Assembly: GCA_001683985.1 (NCBI GenBank)
Contig: MAEO01000028.1
Location: forward strand, 1-58,065
Length of the DNA: 58,065 bases
Direction: 5' to 3'
DNA from: Smithella sp. M82
GTDB lineage: Bacteria; Desulfobacterota; Syntrophia; Syntrophales; Smithellaceae
Both the position numbers and the translations under genes were made by a program. Numbering within the stretch: the stretch's first letter is position 1; every line of letters begins with the position of its first letter. Shown one piece after another: positions 8,088 through 16,176 of the stretch. The notes beneath the pieces were generated by a model. That model ran no database searches. It worked only from the letters and a program-made list of their open reading frames with translations, and was not told where the DNA came from.

Positions 8088-9386
8088 TCAGCGTGGCATG
8101 ATAAGATCAAAAAGCGAGTCGGCTTTCGCAGGATCAACACGTCGTAGTTGCTTGACGACGCCAAGCGCTGCTGTTCGGTCACCGGAAAGGTCGTAAGCGA
8201 TCCCGAGGTAGCACCAGACATCGGCATCCTCCGGGTTGATCCGCAGGGCCTGTCGGCAGGCGTCAATCGCGTCATTGTAGCGTTTGAGGTTGCCATAAGC
8301 GACCCCGAGGACGCTCCAGGCATGGGCATCCTCCGGATTGATCCGCAGGGCCTGACGGTAGGCGTTGATGGCATCAGTGTAACGTTTACCAGAAAGGGAG
8401 TAAGTTAGCCCGAGGGTAACCCAGACATCGGCATCCTCTGGATTGATGCGCAAAACCTGACGGTAGGCGTCTATAGCGTCATTGTAACGCTTGAGATCGC
8501 TGTAAATTAGCCCGAGGCTGCACCAAGCTTCGGCATCCTCCGAATTGATCCGCAGGGCCTGACGGTAGGCGTCTATAGCGTCATTGTAGCGTTCGAGATG
8601 AGCGTAAGCGTCCCCGAGGAAGGCCCAGGCATCGGCATCCTCTGGAAGGCTCTTTGTCCACTTCTGACACCAATCAAGCATCTCCTTCCAGTTTTGAGCA
8701 CGTTCTAAGGCAGCAGCGCGCTTCACCCACGCCTCCCGCCCGTCTTTGTCGATATCCAGCTTTTGGCCCGGCTTTACCTCGGGGATCCACTCTACAGGCA
8801 CGGCAAAATTCAAACTTTGTCCACCTTCCAGATAGAGTGTCGTTAAACCGACCAGCCGGCCCTCACTATCGAATAGTCCACCGCCGCTCGATCCTGGAGA
8901 TATTGCGGTTGTAGTCTGAATAAGAGGCGGCGGCCCGCTCCGGAGTTGCGCGACAATACCATCGGAGAGCGAAAGTTCCAGGCCCTGCGGCGCGCCAACG
9001 GCGTAAACTGCTTCCCCCACCTTGAGCCCGGTCGACTTACCGAGCTCCACGGGTTTTCCCGCTATTCCCCCGGCATCAAGGATGCAGATATCCTTATCCC
9101 TGTCTTCCGCATACAGGGTTGCAGAAACAAACTGGTTTCTCCTGCCTGCCTGGCAGGAAGCGCCATCCTTGACGATATGACAGTTAGTGGCGATCCTGTT
9201 GGGCGAAATCAGCACCCCGCTCCCGAATCCGATCATGTTGCCCTTTGCATCCAGACTTTTCACCACAACAATTGAATCCTTGACCTTGTCAAAGACTTGG
9301 GAAGAAGTAAGCGCAAAAACTTTTAGTGGCAGGATTGAGGTTATAAGCACAGAGGCGATAAGCGCCACTTGCGATAGGCTACTCAT
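8088..9386 (-). CDS. Secreted trypsin-like serine protease with TPR repeats
   Basis: A 432-residue protein. A signal peptide (about residues 1-26) is followed by an S1/HtrA-like protease domain with the full triad: His70 in TNCHIV, Asp99 in DKDICIL, Ser167 in PGSSGGG. From about residue 215 to the end there are five TPR units with the core YNDAIDAYRQALRINPEDA. There is no PDZ domain, unlike DegP. It would cleave proteins in the periplasm, with the TPRs choosing partners. A ribosome site AAGGGGG precedes ATG 9386. It runs opposite to the other element genes, which suggests cargo. Adjacent TPR units are nearly identical in DNA. Confidence 0.85.
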   Translation of the reverse strand: MSSLSQVALIASVLITSILPLKVFALTSSQVFDKVKDSIVVVKSLDAKGNMIGFGSGVLISPNRIATNCHIVKDGASCQAGRRNQFVSATLYAEDRDKDICILDAGGIAGKPVELGKSTGLKVGEAVYAVGAPQGLELSLSDGIVAQLRSGPPPLIQTTTAISPGSSGGGLFDSEGRLVGLTTLYLEGGQSLNFAVPVEWIPEVKPGQKLDIDKDGREAWVKRAAALERAQNWKEMLDWCQKWTKSLPEDADAWAFLGDAYAHLERYNDAIDAYRQALRINSEDAEAWCSLGLIYSDLKRYNDAIDAYRQVLRINPEDADVWVTLGLTYSLSGKRYTDAINAYRQALRINPEDAHAWSVLGVAYGNLKRYNDAIDACRQALRINPEDADVWCYLGIAYDLSGDRTAALGVVKQLRRVDPAKADSLFDLIMPR

Positions 9387-10066
9387 AATGACCCCCTTTC
9401 TTTAAGCCGAAAAGTATTCGCTGTTTGTCTACAGCGCGGTTCAAAATATTGTGACCAAATTATGACCAGTATACTACAAAATGTCACGCATTGAGATAAA
9501 AAATGACAAAACGTGATCTTGTAAAAAGCCGCCTCTTTTCTTTATGTTATTTTACATTTTTTCATTTTTATTTTCAATAATTTAGCGCCCGGTTCACTTC
9601 TGTCATCGACACCATTCAAGCTGCCTTCGAGGGGAATCCTTTTATTCCGGCATGCAGGGACACTTGACAATGTTCTGCTTTATTGGCATGATTCGACAGG
9701 CTGAATAGTTACTGGAAAAGAACAAAGGGGCTGTTCAAAAAGCTTACGCCCTCGAGCATGACGAGGACATTCCCATTGGTAACCGCCGGCATTATGAGAG
9801 ACGCCCTTACCATCAAAAAACAGGAAGGAGCAAAGGTTTGCATATCCACCGCGCCCCTGCTATTGCCCGTCAATCCTTGCTTTGCCGACGTGTGTGCCCG
9901 GATTGTGCCCGTTTTTCTTACCCGGGTCCCCTTTTTGTCTATTTTGGTGTAAAAACCGGCGCCTGTTTCTTTAGAAGAAAACAAAAAAGCGGGACTATGG
10001 CGGGACAAAATGACCTTGCCAAAAAAAGAGGGCTAAGCTGAAATTGCCTAACCCCTTGTTTTTATT
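9387..10066. other. Long non-coding stretch at the right end of the mobile region
   Basis: Some 680 nt between the protease gene and tRNA-Gln. The first half is AT-rich. The second half has open frames on both strands (for example minus 9709-10008) without ribosome sites or recognisable domains. If the element ends at the tRNA, the attachment site and recombinase arm sites would lie here, but I find no duplicate of the tRNA 3' end within the window. Confidence 0.4.
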
Positions 10067-10140
10067 TGGCTGGGGAACAAGGATTCGAACCTTGATTCAC
10101 GGAGTCAGAGTCCGGTGTCCTACCATTGAACGATTCCCCA
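10067..10140 (-). tRNA. tRNA-Gln (anticodon CUG)
   Basis: A complete 74-nt tRNA on the minus strand with encoded CCA (10067-10069). The acceptor arms TGGGGAA and TTCCCCA pair fully. The anticodon loop CTCTGAC gives CUG, and GGTTCGAATCC forms the T arm. The base of the anticodon stem has one C-T mismatch. Its 3' end faces the mobile region, the usual target of tyrosine integrases. Confidence 0.95.
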
Positions 10141-10272
10141 GCAGGAAATATAAGAAACGCAGCCATGCAGTTGTTTTTTCAAAAACCAGCATTAAGGCAG
10201 CGTGAATATAATGCGGATGATTTTTTATGTCAACAAATTTTCTTCACAAGTATCTGTAAAGGAGATTGTACT

Positions 10273-11007
10273 ATGAAATCAATATACAAGGCTATATGTG
10301 TTATATGGCTTGGCTTTTGGGCGGCGCTTGCAACTGTTATCCTGTGTATCGTCATCATACCGGCAGGACTGCTAAGCCGAACCGGTAATCTGGCGTTTTC
10401 CCTGTCGAAAATCTGGGCTTATATTATGCTTGCTGTATCCTTCGTCCGCACTGAAATAAAAAACAAAGATAAGATTCAGAAAGGAACATCATATATTATT
10501 ATTTCCAACCACCAGTCTTTATACGACATCATCGCACTGGTTACTACGCTGGGTATTCAATTCCGCTGGATTATTAAAAAGGAGCTTCTCAAAGTTCCGA
10601 TTTTCGGATACTGTTTGTATGCTTCACGAAACATTTTTATCGACCGTTCCAATACAGCCAGCGCAATTGACAGCATCAATAAAGGTTTTGACCGTCTACC
10701 CAAAGGTGCGAGTGTGATGGTGTTTGCCGAAGGAACAAGATCGCCGGACGGAAAGATTCACGAATTTAAAAAGGGAGGATTCGTCGCAGCCGTGCAGCGG
10801 AAACTTCCCATCCTTCCCGTTACAGTAAATGGAAGCCGCCGTGTAATGCCCAAAAAAAATTTTATATTAAAACCGGGAAAGATTCAAATAGTAATCGGAG
10901 ACCCTATCGATACCGGCAATTACAGCAATGATAACGTTCAGGAACTAATCAATAAAACACGCGAGGTAGTAATAGCAAATTTTAATCCCGAATACACAGG
11001 AAAATAA
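10273..11007 (+). CDS. plsC: 1-acyl-sn-glycerol-3-phosphate acyltransferase
   Basis: A 244-residue PlsC-type enzyme that adds the second acyl chain to lysophosphatidic acid in phospholipid synthesis. It has one N-terminal membrane segment (residues 8-35), the catalytic NHQSLYD motif near 79-85, the substrate-binding IFIDR block, FAEGTRS near 150, and LPVTVNGS. All four acyltransferase blocks are present. AAAGGAG at 10258-10264 fixes ATG 10273; an earlier in-frame start at 10126 runs into the tRNA gene and is rejected. It stands alone next to tRNA-Gln. Confidence 0.9.
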   Translation: MKSIYKAICVIWLGFWAALATVILCIVIIPAGLLSRTGNLAFSLSKIWAYIMLAVSFVRTEIKNKDKIQKGTSYIIISNHQSLYDIIALVTTLGIQFRWIIKKELLKVPIFGYCLYASRNIFIDRSNTASAIDSINKGFDRLPKGASVMVFAEGTRSPDGKIHEFKKGGFVAAVQRKLPILPVTVNGSRRVMPKKNFILKPGKIQIVIGDPIDTGNYSNDNVQELINKTREVVIANFNPEYTGK

Positions 11008-11373
11008 ACAAATGCAATTTTGCAGGAAGATCTTATCCCTAATTTTTTACAATTTTTTCCAGAATTCAGCATTAAGCTTACTTTCGGAACGGATATGGAT
11101 CAGTCACTGTTACTGGGAAACTATTATGCTCACAGCATGTATTTATTCTGGTGGGGTGTGGTGCTTATTTTCGGTATCGGATATTACTTATATACAACGT
11201 CATAAATAATTGCGCATGACTATCATTGTCAAGAGAAAACACCCGGTACATGGTTCGACAGGCTCACCATGACCGGTCACCCTAAGCTTGTCGAAGGGTG
11301 ACCGGATGCGCAAATAATTACGTCGTTCTGTATATAACAGAAAATACTTCGCCTGCGTGTATAAGAATAACAA
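11008..11373. other. Intergenic region, possible tiny membrane ORF
   Basis: A TTG-started ORF at 11020-11205 ends in a hydrophobic helix (MYLFWWGVVLIFGIGYYLY), but it has no ribosome site and overlaps another equally weak frame. I do not call it a gene. A hairpin repeat at 11273-11305 follows. Confidence 0.3.
11273..11305. repeat. Intergenic palindrome
   Basis: CCGGTCACCCT (11273-11283) and AGGGTGACCGG (11295-11305) are perfect 11-bp inverted arms around an 11-nt loop AAGCTTGTCGA. The upstream bases GGTTCGACAGGCTCACC resemble dispersed palindromes common in environmental proteobacterial genomes. It may be a repeat or a bidirectional terminator; there is no T-run. Confidence 0.6.
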
Positions 11374-11544
11374 TTAGCTATATTTTTGGATTACTTCTTT
11401 TTTCTCAATATCAGGCAGAGATTTTAAATATGACTTCCATCCCGGACACCAGCTAAGGTGCCACTTCCAGATTTTGCTGATTATGGAATTCGGATTTTTA
11501 TCATAACGCGATTTCATGCTGCAATTTGCACATTTACTCTCCAT
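11374..11544 (-). CDS. Small Cys- and Trp-containing protein (56 aa)
   Basis: A 56-residue protein starting MESKCANCSMKSRYDKNPNS and containing WKWHLSWCPGWKSYL. A near-perfect ribosome site AAGGAGG lies 7 nt before the ATG at 11544. CANC together with the later WCPGW cysteine could bind a metal. I believe similar short proteins occur in other syntrophic anaerobes, but that is memory only. It precedes the phasin-like gene's 3' end on the same strand, so the two may be co-transcribed. Confidence 0.65.
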   Translation of the reverse strand: MESKCANCSMKSRYDKNPNSIISKIWKWHLSWCPGWKSYLKSLPDIEKKEVIQKYS

Positions 11545-11599
11545 GACAAATCCTCCTTAGTTTAAGTTGCCTGAAGTCTATTATTAGAATCGCCGAATC

Positions 11600-12082
11600 T
11601 TATTTCTGCTTTTTTGTTCCTGTCTGCGATTTAGTATTAGCGGAAGGGAAATTTACCATGCGCCGGATATTCTCATCCACATACTTTTTAAATTCGTCGC
11701 AACTTTTCTTATAGGTAGAAGTCAAATCATCCACCGTCTTTTTAAAATCCGGGGGCAACCAGTTTGCCTGATTTAAATAGGAGTTGAACATATTTTCGGC
11801 CTGATCCTGTAACTTGGCCATTGTATCGTTTTCAAAAAATGCCTCGATTCTGGCATATCCCTCATCTATGGCCTTTTTAAAATCGTCGATACCTTTTTTG
11901 CATGCATCTTTCCATTGATTCATTACCTTTCTGCCTTCATCACTTATTCCGGGAGCCTGATCAACAAAAGTCTTCATAAGTTTCTCGGCCTGCCCCTGAA
12001 TAGTAACCATCATGGAAAAGCAGTTTTCAAACGACTTTTTGTGAAAATCAATTGCTTGTTTTACCATTTCTTTGTTATTCAT
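11600..12082 (-). CDS. Phasin-like helical protein
   Basis: A 160-residue, entirely helical and charged protein with the feel of phasins (polyhydroxyalkanoate granule coat proteins): MVKQAIDFHKKSFENCFSMM at the N-terminus and repeated heptads through residue 145, ending in a basic, polar tail. AAAGGAG lies 7 nt before the ATG. No PHA synthase gene is in the window, so granule binding is an inference; a general coiled-coil protein is the alternative. Confidence 0.55.
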   Translation of the reverse strand: MNNKEMVKQAIDFHKKSFENCFSMMVTIQGQAEKLMKTFVDQAPGISDEGRKVMNQWKDACKKGIDDFKKAIDEGYARIEAFFENDTMAKLQDQAENMFNSYLNQANWLPPDFKKTVDDLTSTYKKSCDEFKKYVDENIRRMVNFPSANTKSQTGTKKQK

Positions 12083-12200
12083 GGCTAGCTCCTTTTGTTT
12101 GCAACAAAATTATGAAACAAGTTGTTTAATGTTACTACCAAAAAAAACAATTGTCAAGTTGAAATGTTCACCAGAAAATGTTCAGATATTGGAAAAATAA

Positions 12201-12229
12201 TTGACACTTAAATGGAACTTCCCTATATT
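12201..12229 (+). promoter_or_regulatory. Strong sigma-70-like promoter
   Basis: TTGACA (12201-12206), 17 nt, TATATT (12224-12229). It points towards the ornithine cyclodeaminase-like gene 173 nt downstream. The leader between them has a short frame resembling a helix-turn-helix remnant (QQNRLNDLIKAGLLEHI), so this promoter may originally have served a lost regulator gene. Confidence 0.5.
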
Positions 12230-12401
12230 TCATACGCGAGAAAACAGCATCCAGCAAAATAGACTAAACGATCTAATAAAAGCCGGATTATTGGAACACA
12301 TTACCGCTACGATATAGATTTTTTGTGTCTTATTTATGAATATAGTAAATGCAAGTGGATAACTTTTACACTATATATCCATGAGGAGTATAAGACAGCT
12401 A

Positions 12402-13385
12402 ATGAAAACACTTATTCTGACAAGGCATAATATTGAAAGAATTCTAACACCTGTTATAGCCAATGAAACGGTTGAAAAGGCTTTCAGGGCATACAGTCTA
12501 GGATACGCAACCATGCCGGCAAAAAGTTATTTATATTTCCCGAAAGGCGATCTGCGTTCCATGCCGGCTTACATCTGTGGGGAAGGATTTGATATCGCTG
12601 GTGTCAAATGCGTCAATGTTCATCCTCAAAACGCAGGAAGACATTTGCCGGCTGTTATGGCCGTTATCATTCTTAACGACCCGCAGACTGGATTTCCACT
12701 GGCTGTCATGGATGGCACTTATCTGACTTGTATCCGGACAGGTGCCGCCGGGGCTATAGCGGCAAAATATCTTAGCCGCGAAGACTCGAAAATTGCGGGA
12801 TTTGTCGGTTGCGGCTCTCAGGCACAGACTCAATTGTCATGCTTACTGGAAATTCGTAATATCCGGAAAATTAAAATATGGCAGGTTCCCAATGACAAAA
12901 AATGCGTTCAGGAATTCAAAAAGTGGGCGCAAACAACCTACGGAATTGAAGCCATAGTTTCTTCCTGCATGGACGATGTAACAATGAATTCTGATATTGT
13001 CATTACCACAACTCCATCACGTGCACCTCTGGTGAATTGTGTTTCTCCGGGAACACACATCAATGCCATAGGAGCAGATGCACCGGGGAAACAGGAAATC
13101 AATCCCAAAATATTAAAACAGGCAAAAATAGTGGTTGACGATCGGACACAAGCATCTCATAGTGGCGAAATTAATGTTCCCATAAGCCGCAAACAAATGA
13201 CCAAAAGAAACATTTACGCGCTGCTGGGAGACATCATCGCAGGGAAAAAGCAAGGAAGGATATCCGCCGGAGAAATAACTCTTTTTGATGCAACCGGACT
13301 GGCAATCCAGGACGTTTCCTGTGGTTATATCGTTTATAAAGCATTGAAAAACAGACGGAAGATACAAAGCATTAAATTATTTTAA
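12402..13385 (+). CDS. Ornithine cyclodeaminase / mu-crystallin family enzyme
   Basis: A 327-residue NAD(P)-dependent enzyme of the ornithine cyclodeaminase, alanine dehydrogenase and mu-crystallin family. It shows MPAYI, GVKCVNVHP, DGTYLTCIRTGAAGA, the nucleotide-binding GCGSQAQ near residue 136, the helical IGADAPGKQEI, and FDATGLAIQD. The reaction within the family (ornithine to proline, alanine or imine reduction) cannot be decided. I start it at ATG 12402, which matches the family's N-terminus (MKTLILT); AGGAG at 12384-12388 is rather far, so ATG 12381 remains possible. A broken TetR gene follows. Confidence 0.85.
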   Translation: MKTLILTRHNIERILTPVIANETVEKAFRAYSLGYATMPAKSYLYFPKGDLRSMPAYICGEGFDIAGVKCVNVHPQNAGRHLPAVMAVIILNDPQTGFPLAVMDGTYLTCIRTGAAGAIAAKYLSREDSKIAGFVGCGSQAQTQLSCLLEIRNIRKIKIWQVPNDKKCVQEFKKWAQTTYGIEAIVSSCMDDVTMNSDIVITTTPSRAPLVNCVSPGTHINAIGADAPGKQEINPKILKQAKIVVDDRTQASHSGEINVPISRKQMTKRNIYALLGDIIAGKKQGRISAGEITLFDATGLAIQDVSCGYIVYKALKNRRKIQSIKLF

Positions 13386-13454
13386 CGGTAATATGCCAGC
13401 TGGAATTCCAGTTTTTCTTGACATATTAGAATTTATATTCCATTTTAAATTCAG

Positions 13455-14026
13455 ATGGAACGCAAAGCTTATTTTAAAACCGAGGAATTCATTGATTCGG
13501 CGATAAAAATAATTGCCGAAGAAGGCCTTGGTGCGCTGACAATTGCAGGACTATCCACACGAATGACCGCACCCATCGGTTCAGTTTATCATAGATTTCC
13601 TTCCCGTAATGCACTTGTCGCCAAGTTATGGCTGAATATTATCGAATCTTATCAAAATCAATGGCTGAAAATTCTTCAGACGGACGGAAGAAAGGCTACA
13701 CTTTTCTGTATGGGCCCGTAATCATCCAAACGAAGCACGCGTAATGCTTTTATACAGGGTTGATGATCTCACTTCCGGAAGACTGGCCCAAAGATCTGCA
13801 AAAACGTGCACAGCGCTTATTTGACGAATTACGGGAAGGCATAGTCGCTTTCACTAAAAAACAGTTTGGAAAAGTTACGACCGAATATATCGACCGAACA
13901 ATTTTTGCCATTCATGATGCTTCTATCGGAATACTGAGAAGATATCTGCAGGAAAATAAAATATCAGCCGCAATCTTGCGGTATCGAAAAAAGAAAGGAG
14001 TAGATTATGATCAGAGACTTCAATGA
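13455..14026 (+). pseudogene. TetR-family regulator broken by two frameshifts
   Basis: Frame one (13455-13721) gives a TetR DNA-binding domain: MERKAYFKTEEFIDSAIKII and IGSVYHRFPSRNALVAKLW. Coding sense then jumps to frame two (VWARNHPNEARVMLLYRVDDL, about 13708-13770) and to frame three (LPEDWPKDLQKRAQRLFDEL to the stop at 14026). Each jump equals one extra base; the first fits a T inserted in the TTTT at 13702-13705. The whole matches one normal TetR protein of about 190 residues. Either the gene is dead or the assembly has two indels. Confidence 0.8.
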
Positions 14027-14162
14027 ACTCAGCAAAAATGAATTAAAGGAAATCATGAATAAGAATTGGATGACTCATGATGCCATGTGGTTTTACAATT
14101 GCCTCAAGGAATTCGGTATTGAAAAAACAAATCCATTCAGCTTTATTCAGCTTTATTCTTGA
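14007..14162 (+). pseudogene. Truncated gene with intact start
   Basis: ATG 14007, with AAAGGAG upstream, opens a 51-codon frame, MIRDFNELSKNELKEIMNKN then WMTHDAMWFYNCLKEFGIEK. This looks like the first third of a small family of anaerobe proteins (DUF6125-like in my memory). It then breaks into a short direct repeat, TTCAGCTTTATTCAGCTTTA, and stops. It overlaps the end of the broken TetR gene in another frame, so the two formed an operon. Confidence 0.5.
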
Positions 14163-14187
14163 CAGTTTTGTTCATCTCGGTTATTTT
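14159..14187 (+). promoter_or_regulatory. Promoter for the LysM protein gene
   Basis: TTGACA (14159-14164), 17 nt, TATTTT (14182-14187), 36 nt before the LysM gene start. The -35 is perfect and the -10 fits four of six positions. Confidence 0.55.
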
Positions 14188-14222
14188 TAAAGCACGGCAA
14201 AGATTAAAAAAGGAGAACAAGC

Positions 14223-15296
14223 ATGCCAAAAACAAGAATAATGAGATATGCACTCATATTTTTTCTGCTTTTACCCTTGATCACTTTTGCACAAACAGAT
14301 GAAATAAAAAAATATAAAATAATAAAGGGAGACACATTGTGGGATATTTCCGAGAGAGATTTGAAAGATCCCTTCCTTTGGCCGGAGATCTGGAAAGAAA
14401 ATTCATGGATAGTAAATCCTGATTTGATCTATCCCAATCAGATTATCAAGATTCCTCTCTATATGATTAAAAAAGAAATTCCTAAGGAAGAGGAAGACAC
14501 TTCAACTGCTGCGACTGCATCTCCCGGAGAAACATTTGTATTTGAAGGTCAAACAACGGCTGCTCAAGAACAGACAGTTTCTTCTCAAGAACCCTTCGAA
14601 GGGGGGCGAATGCCCCTCCCCAAAGAAGAAGCAAAGAAAAAAACTGCTAAACAGTCCATAATCAACAAAAATCTGCTCATGGCAAGCGGATACATAGCTT
14701 ACACAATCCCCCAAGTAGGTCAGATTGATGAACTTTCTTCAAGACAAATAGTCTCTGGTAACGGAGATATTGTTTATCTTGAAATGGATCATCCAACCAA
14801 GGCTGGGGATAAGTTTTACGTAATAAATTCTTCTAAATCGATTAAGCATCCTGTCACAAGAAGAAAAATGGGATACGTCATTATAAATAAAGGAGTAGTT
14901 GAAGTCATAAAAGTTAAAAAAAGTGAAACGATAGCAAAGATTACGAAATCATTTAGCGAAATTGACGCAGGTGATCGCCTCGATTTCTATTACGATATAG
15001 AGACTCCAATGACCGAAAGACATTTTCGCACTCCAGAAATAAATGGCACTGTTATTGCCACCGGTAATAACATGGCGCTTCAAGCTATGTCAGACATCAT
15101 TTACATCGACAAGGGATGCAAAGACGGAATCAAAGCGGGAGATATGTTCAAAACTATAGCAGTAGCTGCTCACGAAGTTCCGAATGGAGTTATACAAGTA
15201 ATAAACTGCAAGGATCATACAGCCACGGCAATAATAAAATCCAGCATCTCACCGATTTCAGTTGGGAACATATTCACCGGAATGACGATGAAATAA
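14223..15296 (+). CDS. Secreted LysM-domain protein
   Basis: A 357-residue protein with a signal peptide (about residues 1-23) and one LysM domain at about 30-80 (YKIIKGDTLWDISERDLKDP, NPDLIYPNQIIKIP), which binds peptidoglycan. A low-complexity linker (about 85-140, Thr/Ala/Glu-rich) leads to a beta-rich C-terminal domain of unknown function, seen in other Desulfobacterota LysM proteins. It probably acts at the periplasmic face of the cell wall. A strong ribosome site AAAGGAG precedes ATG 14223. Confidence 0.85.
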   Translation: MPKTRIMRYALIFFLLLPLITFAQTDEIKKYKIIKGDTLWDISERDLKDPFLWPEIWKENSWIVNPDLIYPNQIIKIPLYMIKKEIPKEEEDTSTAATASPGETFVFEGQTTAAQEQTVSSQEPFEGGRMPLPKEEAKKKTAKQSIINKNLLMASGYIAYTIPQVGQIDELSSRQIVSGNGDIVYLEMDHPTKAGDKFYVINSSKSIKHPVTRRKMGYVIINKGVVEVIKVKKSETIAKITKSFSEIDAGDRLDFYYDIETPMTERHFRTPEINGTVIATGNNMALQAMSDIIYIDKGCKDGIKAGDMFKTIAVAAHEVPNGVIQVINCKDHTATAIIKSSISPISVGNIFTGMTMK

Positions 15297-15471
15297 ACTT
15301 TATCTTTCATTTTTAAATTATATCAGATTTCCTAATAACCCGCTGAAGAATTATAAAAGTCATAAAAAAAATCTATTAAACTAATGACTGCTTATTTCGA
15401 ACTCTATATTTGACTGATTTTTAGAACTGTGTAAAAGCAAAAGCTTGAAGTATTGTATCATTGCCGAGAAC

Positions 15472-16095
15472 ATGATAGCTGATGAAAAAAGCAAGCATAC
15501 TGAATTGGTAAAATACTTAGAGGAGTATCAAAATAAAATGCAATCCATATGGGAATCAAAAGGGAAAAAACTGCACACAAGAGGTATAGAAGTAACAACA
15601 TATGCCTATGATGATCAAAGAATAATTATAGAAGGATCTCTCAAAGATGATCGCTTTCAGGAATCTTATTCGTTTACCGGCGAAAAGTTCTTCAGCGGCG
15701 TAATTCATCATTTGATAATAAAGCTTCTGGTCAATTGTACAAATCTGATGATCGAAGATGTTGATGTTGAAATGCCATCTGTTCCCCGGGAGGCATGCCG
15801 GGAAACAATCGACTGTCTGACGCCTATAAAAGGTCTGACTATTACCAAAGGCTTTACGGCAAAAGTAAAAAAAATAGCCGGAGGCAAAAAAGGCTGTGCT
15901 CATCTTGTAGAGCTTATTCAGACAATGGCTCCTGCTGCCATTCAGGGATTCGCCGCACATCGATCAAGGAAACGCACAGTGTATGATCCCGAACGCGCAA
16001 AATTGATTTTCGCCTTTCTTCTCAACACATGCCGGGTCTGGCGGGAAGATGGTCCTTTTATTGAAATGTTCAAAAAAAATATGAATATAGAATAA
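15472..16095 (+). CDS. DUF2889-like conserved protein
   Basis: A 207-residue protein whose pattern (HTRGIEVTTYAYDDQRIIIEG, then GCAHLVELIQTMAPAAIQG and a C-terminal CRVW) matches the DUF2889 family of unknown function. It is cytoplasmic by composition. Start choice is uncertain: ATG 15472 has only a weak site, and TTG 15445 is in frame without a better one. It lies between the LysM gene and the RNA methyltransferase gene on the same strand. Confidence 0.65.
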   Translation: MIADEKSKHTELVKYLEEYQNKMQSIWESKGKKLHTRGIEVTTYAYDDQRIIIEGSLKDDRFQESYSFTGEKFFSGVIHHLIIKLLVNCTNLMIEDVDVEMPSVPREACRETIDCLTPIKGLTITKGFTAKVKKIAGGKKGCAHLVELIQTMAPAAIQGFAAHRSRKRTVYDPERAKLIFAFLLNTCRVWREDGPFIEMFKKNMNIE

Positions 16096-16176
16096 AAAAC
16101 ATTGTATCCTGACAAAGAAGTAACTCTCGAATACATTCTTTCTTGAAAAAGAAGGATGCTGTGTTAAAAAAGTGAT

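Noticed and set aside
8190..8660. Regularly spaced DNA repeats resembling a CRISPR array
   Set aside because: The period is 102 nt or so and matches the 34-residue TPR units of the protease gene; the repeats are coding.
9709..10008. Minus-strand ORF of 99 codons next to tRNA-Gln
   Set aside because: No ribosome site, no motif, and competing frames on the other strand; it could be decayed DNA but I cannot support a gene.
10067..10140. Direct repeat of the tRNA-Gln or tRNA-Arg 3' end as attL/attR within the window
   Set aside because: I looked for copies of the T-arm and acceptor sequences near the other island edges and found none inside the window.
11012..11209. Two overlapping small ORFs after plsC
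   Set aside because: Both lack ribosome sites; one only shows a hydrophobic stretch.
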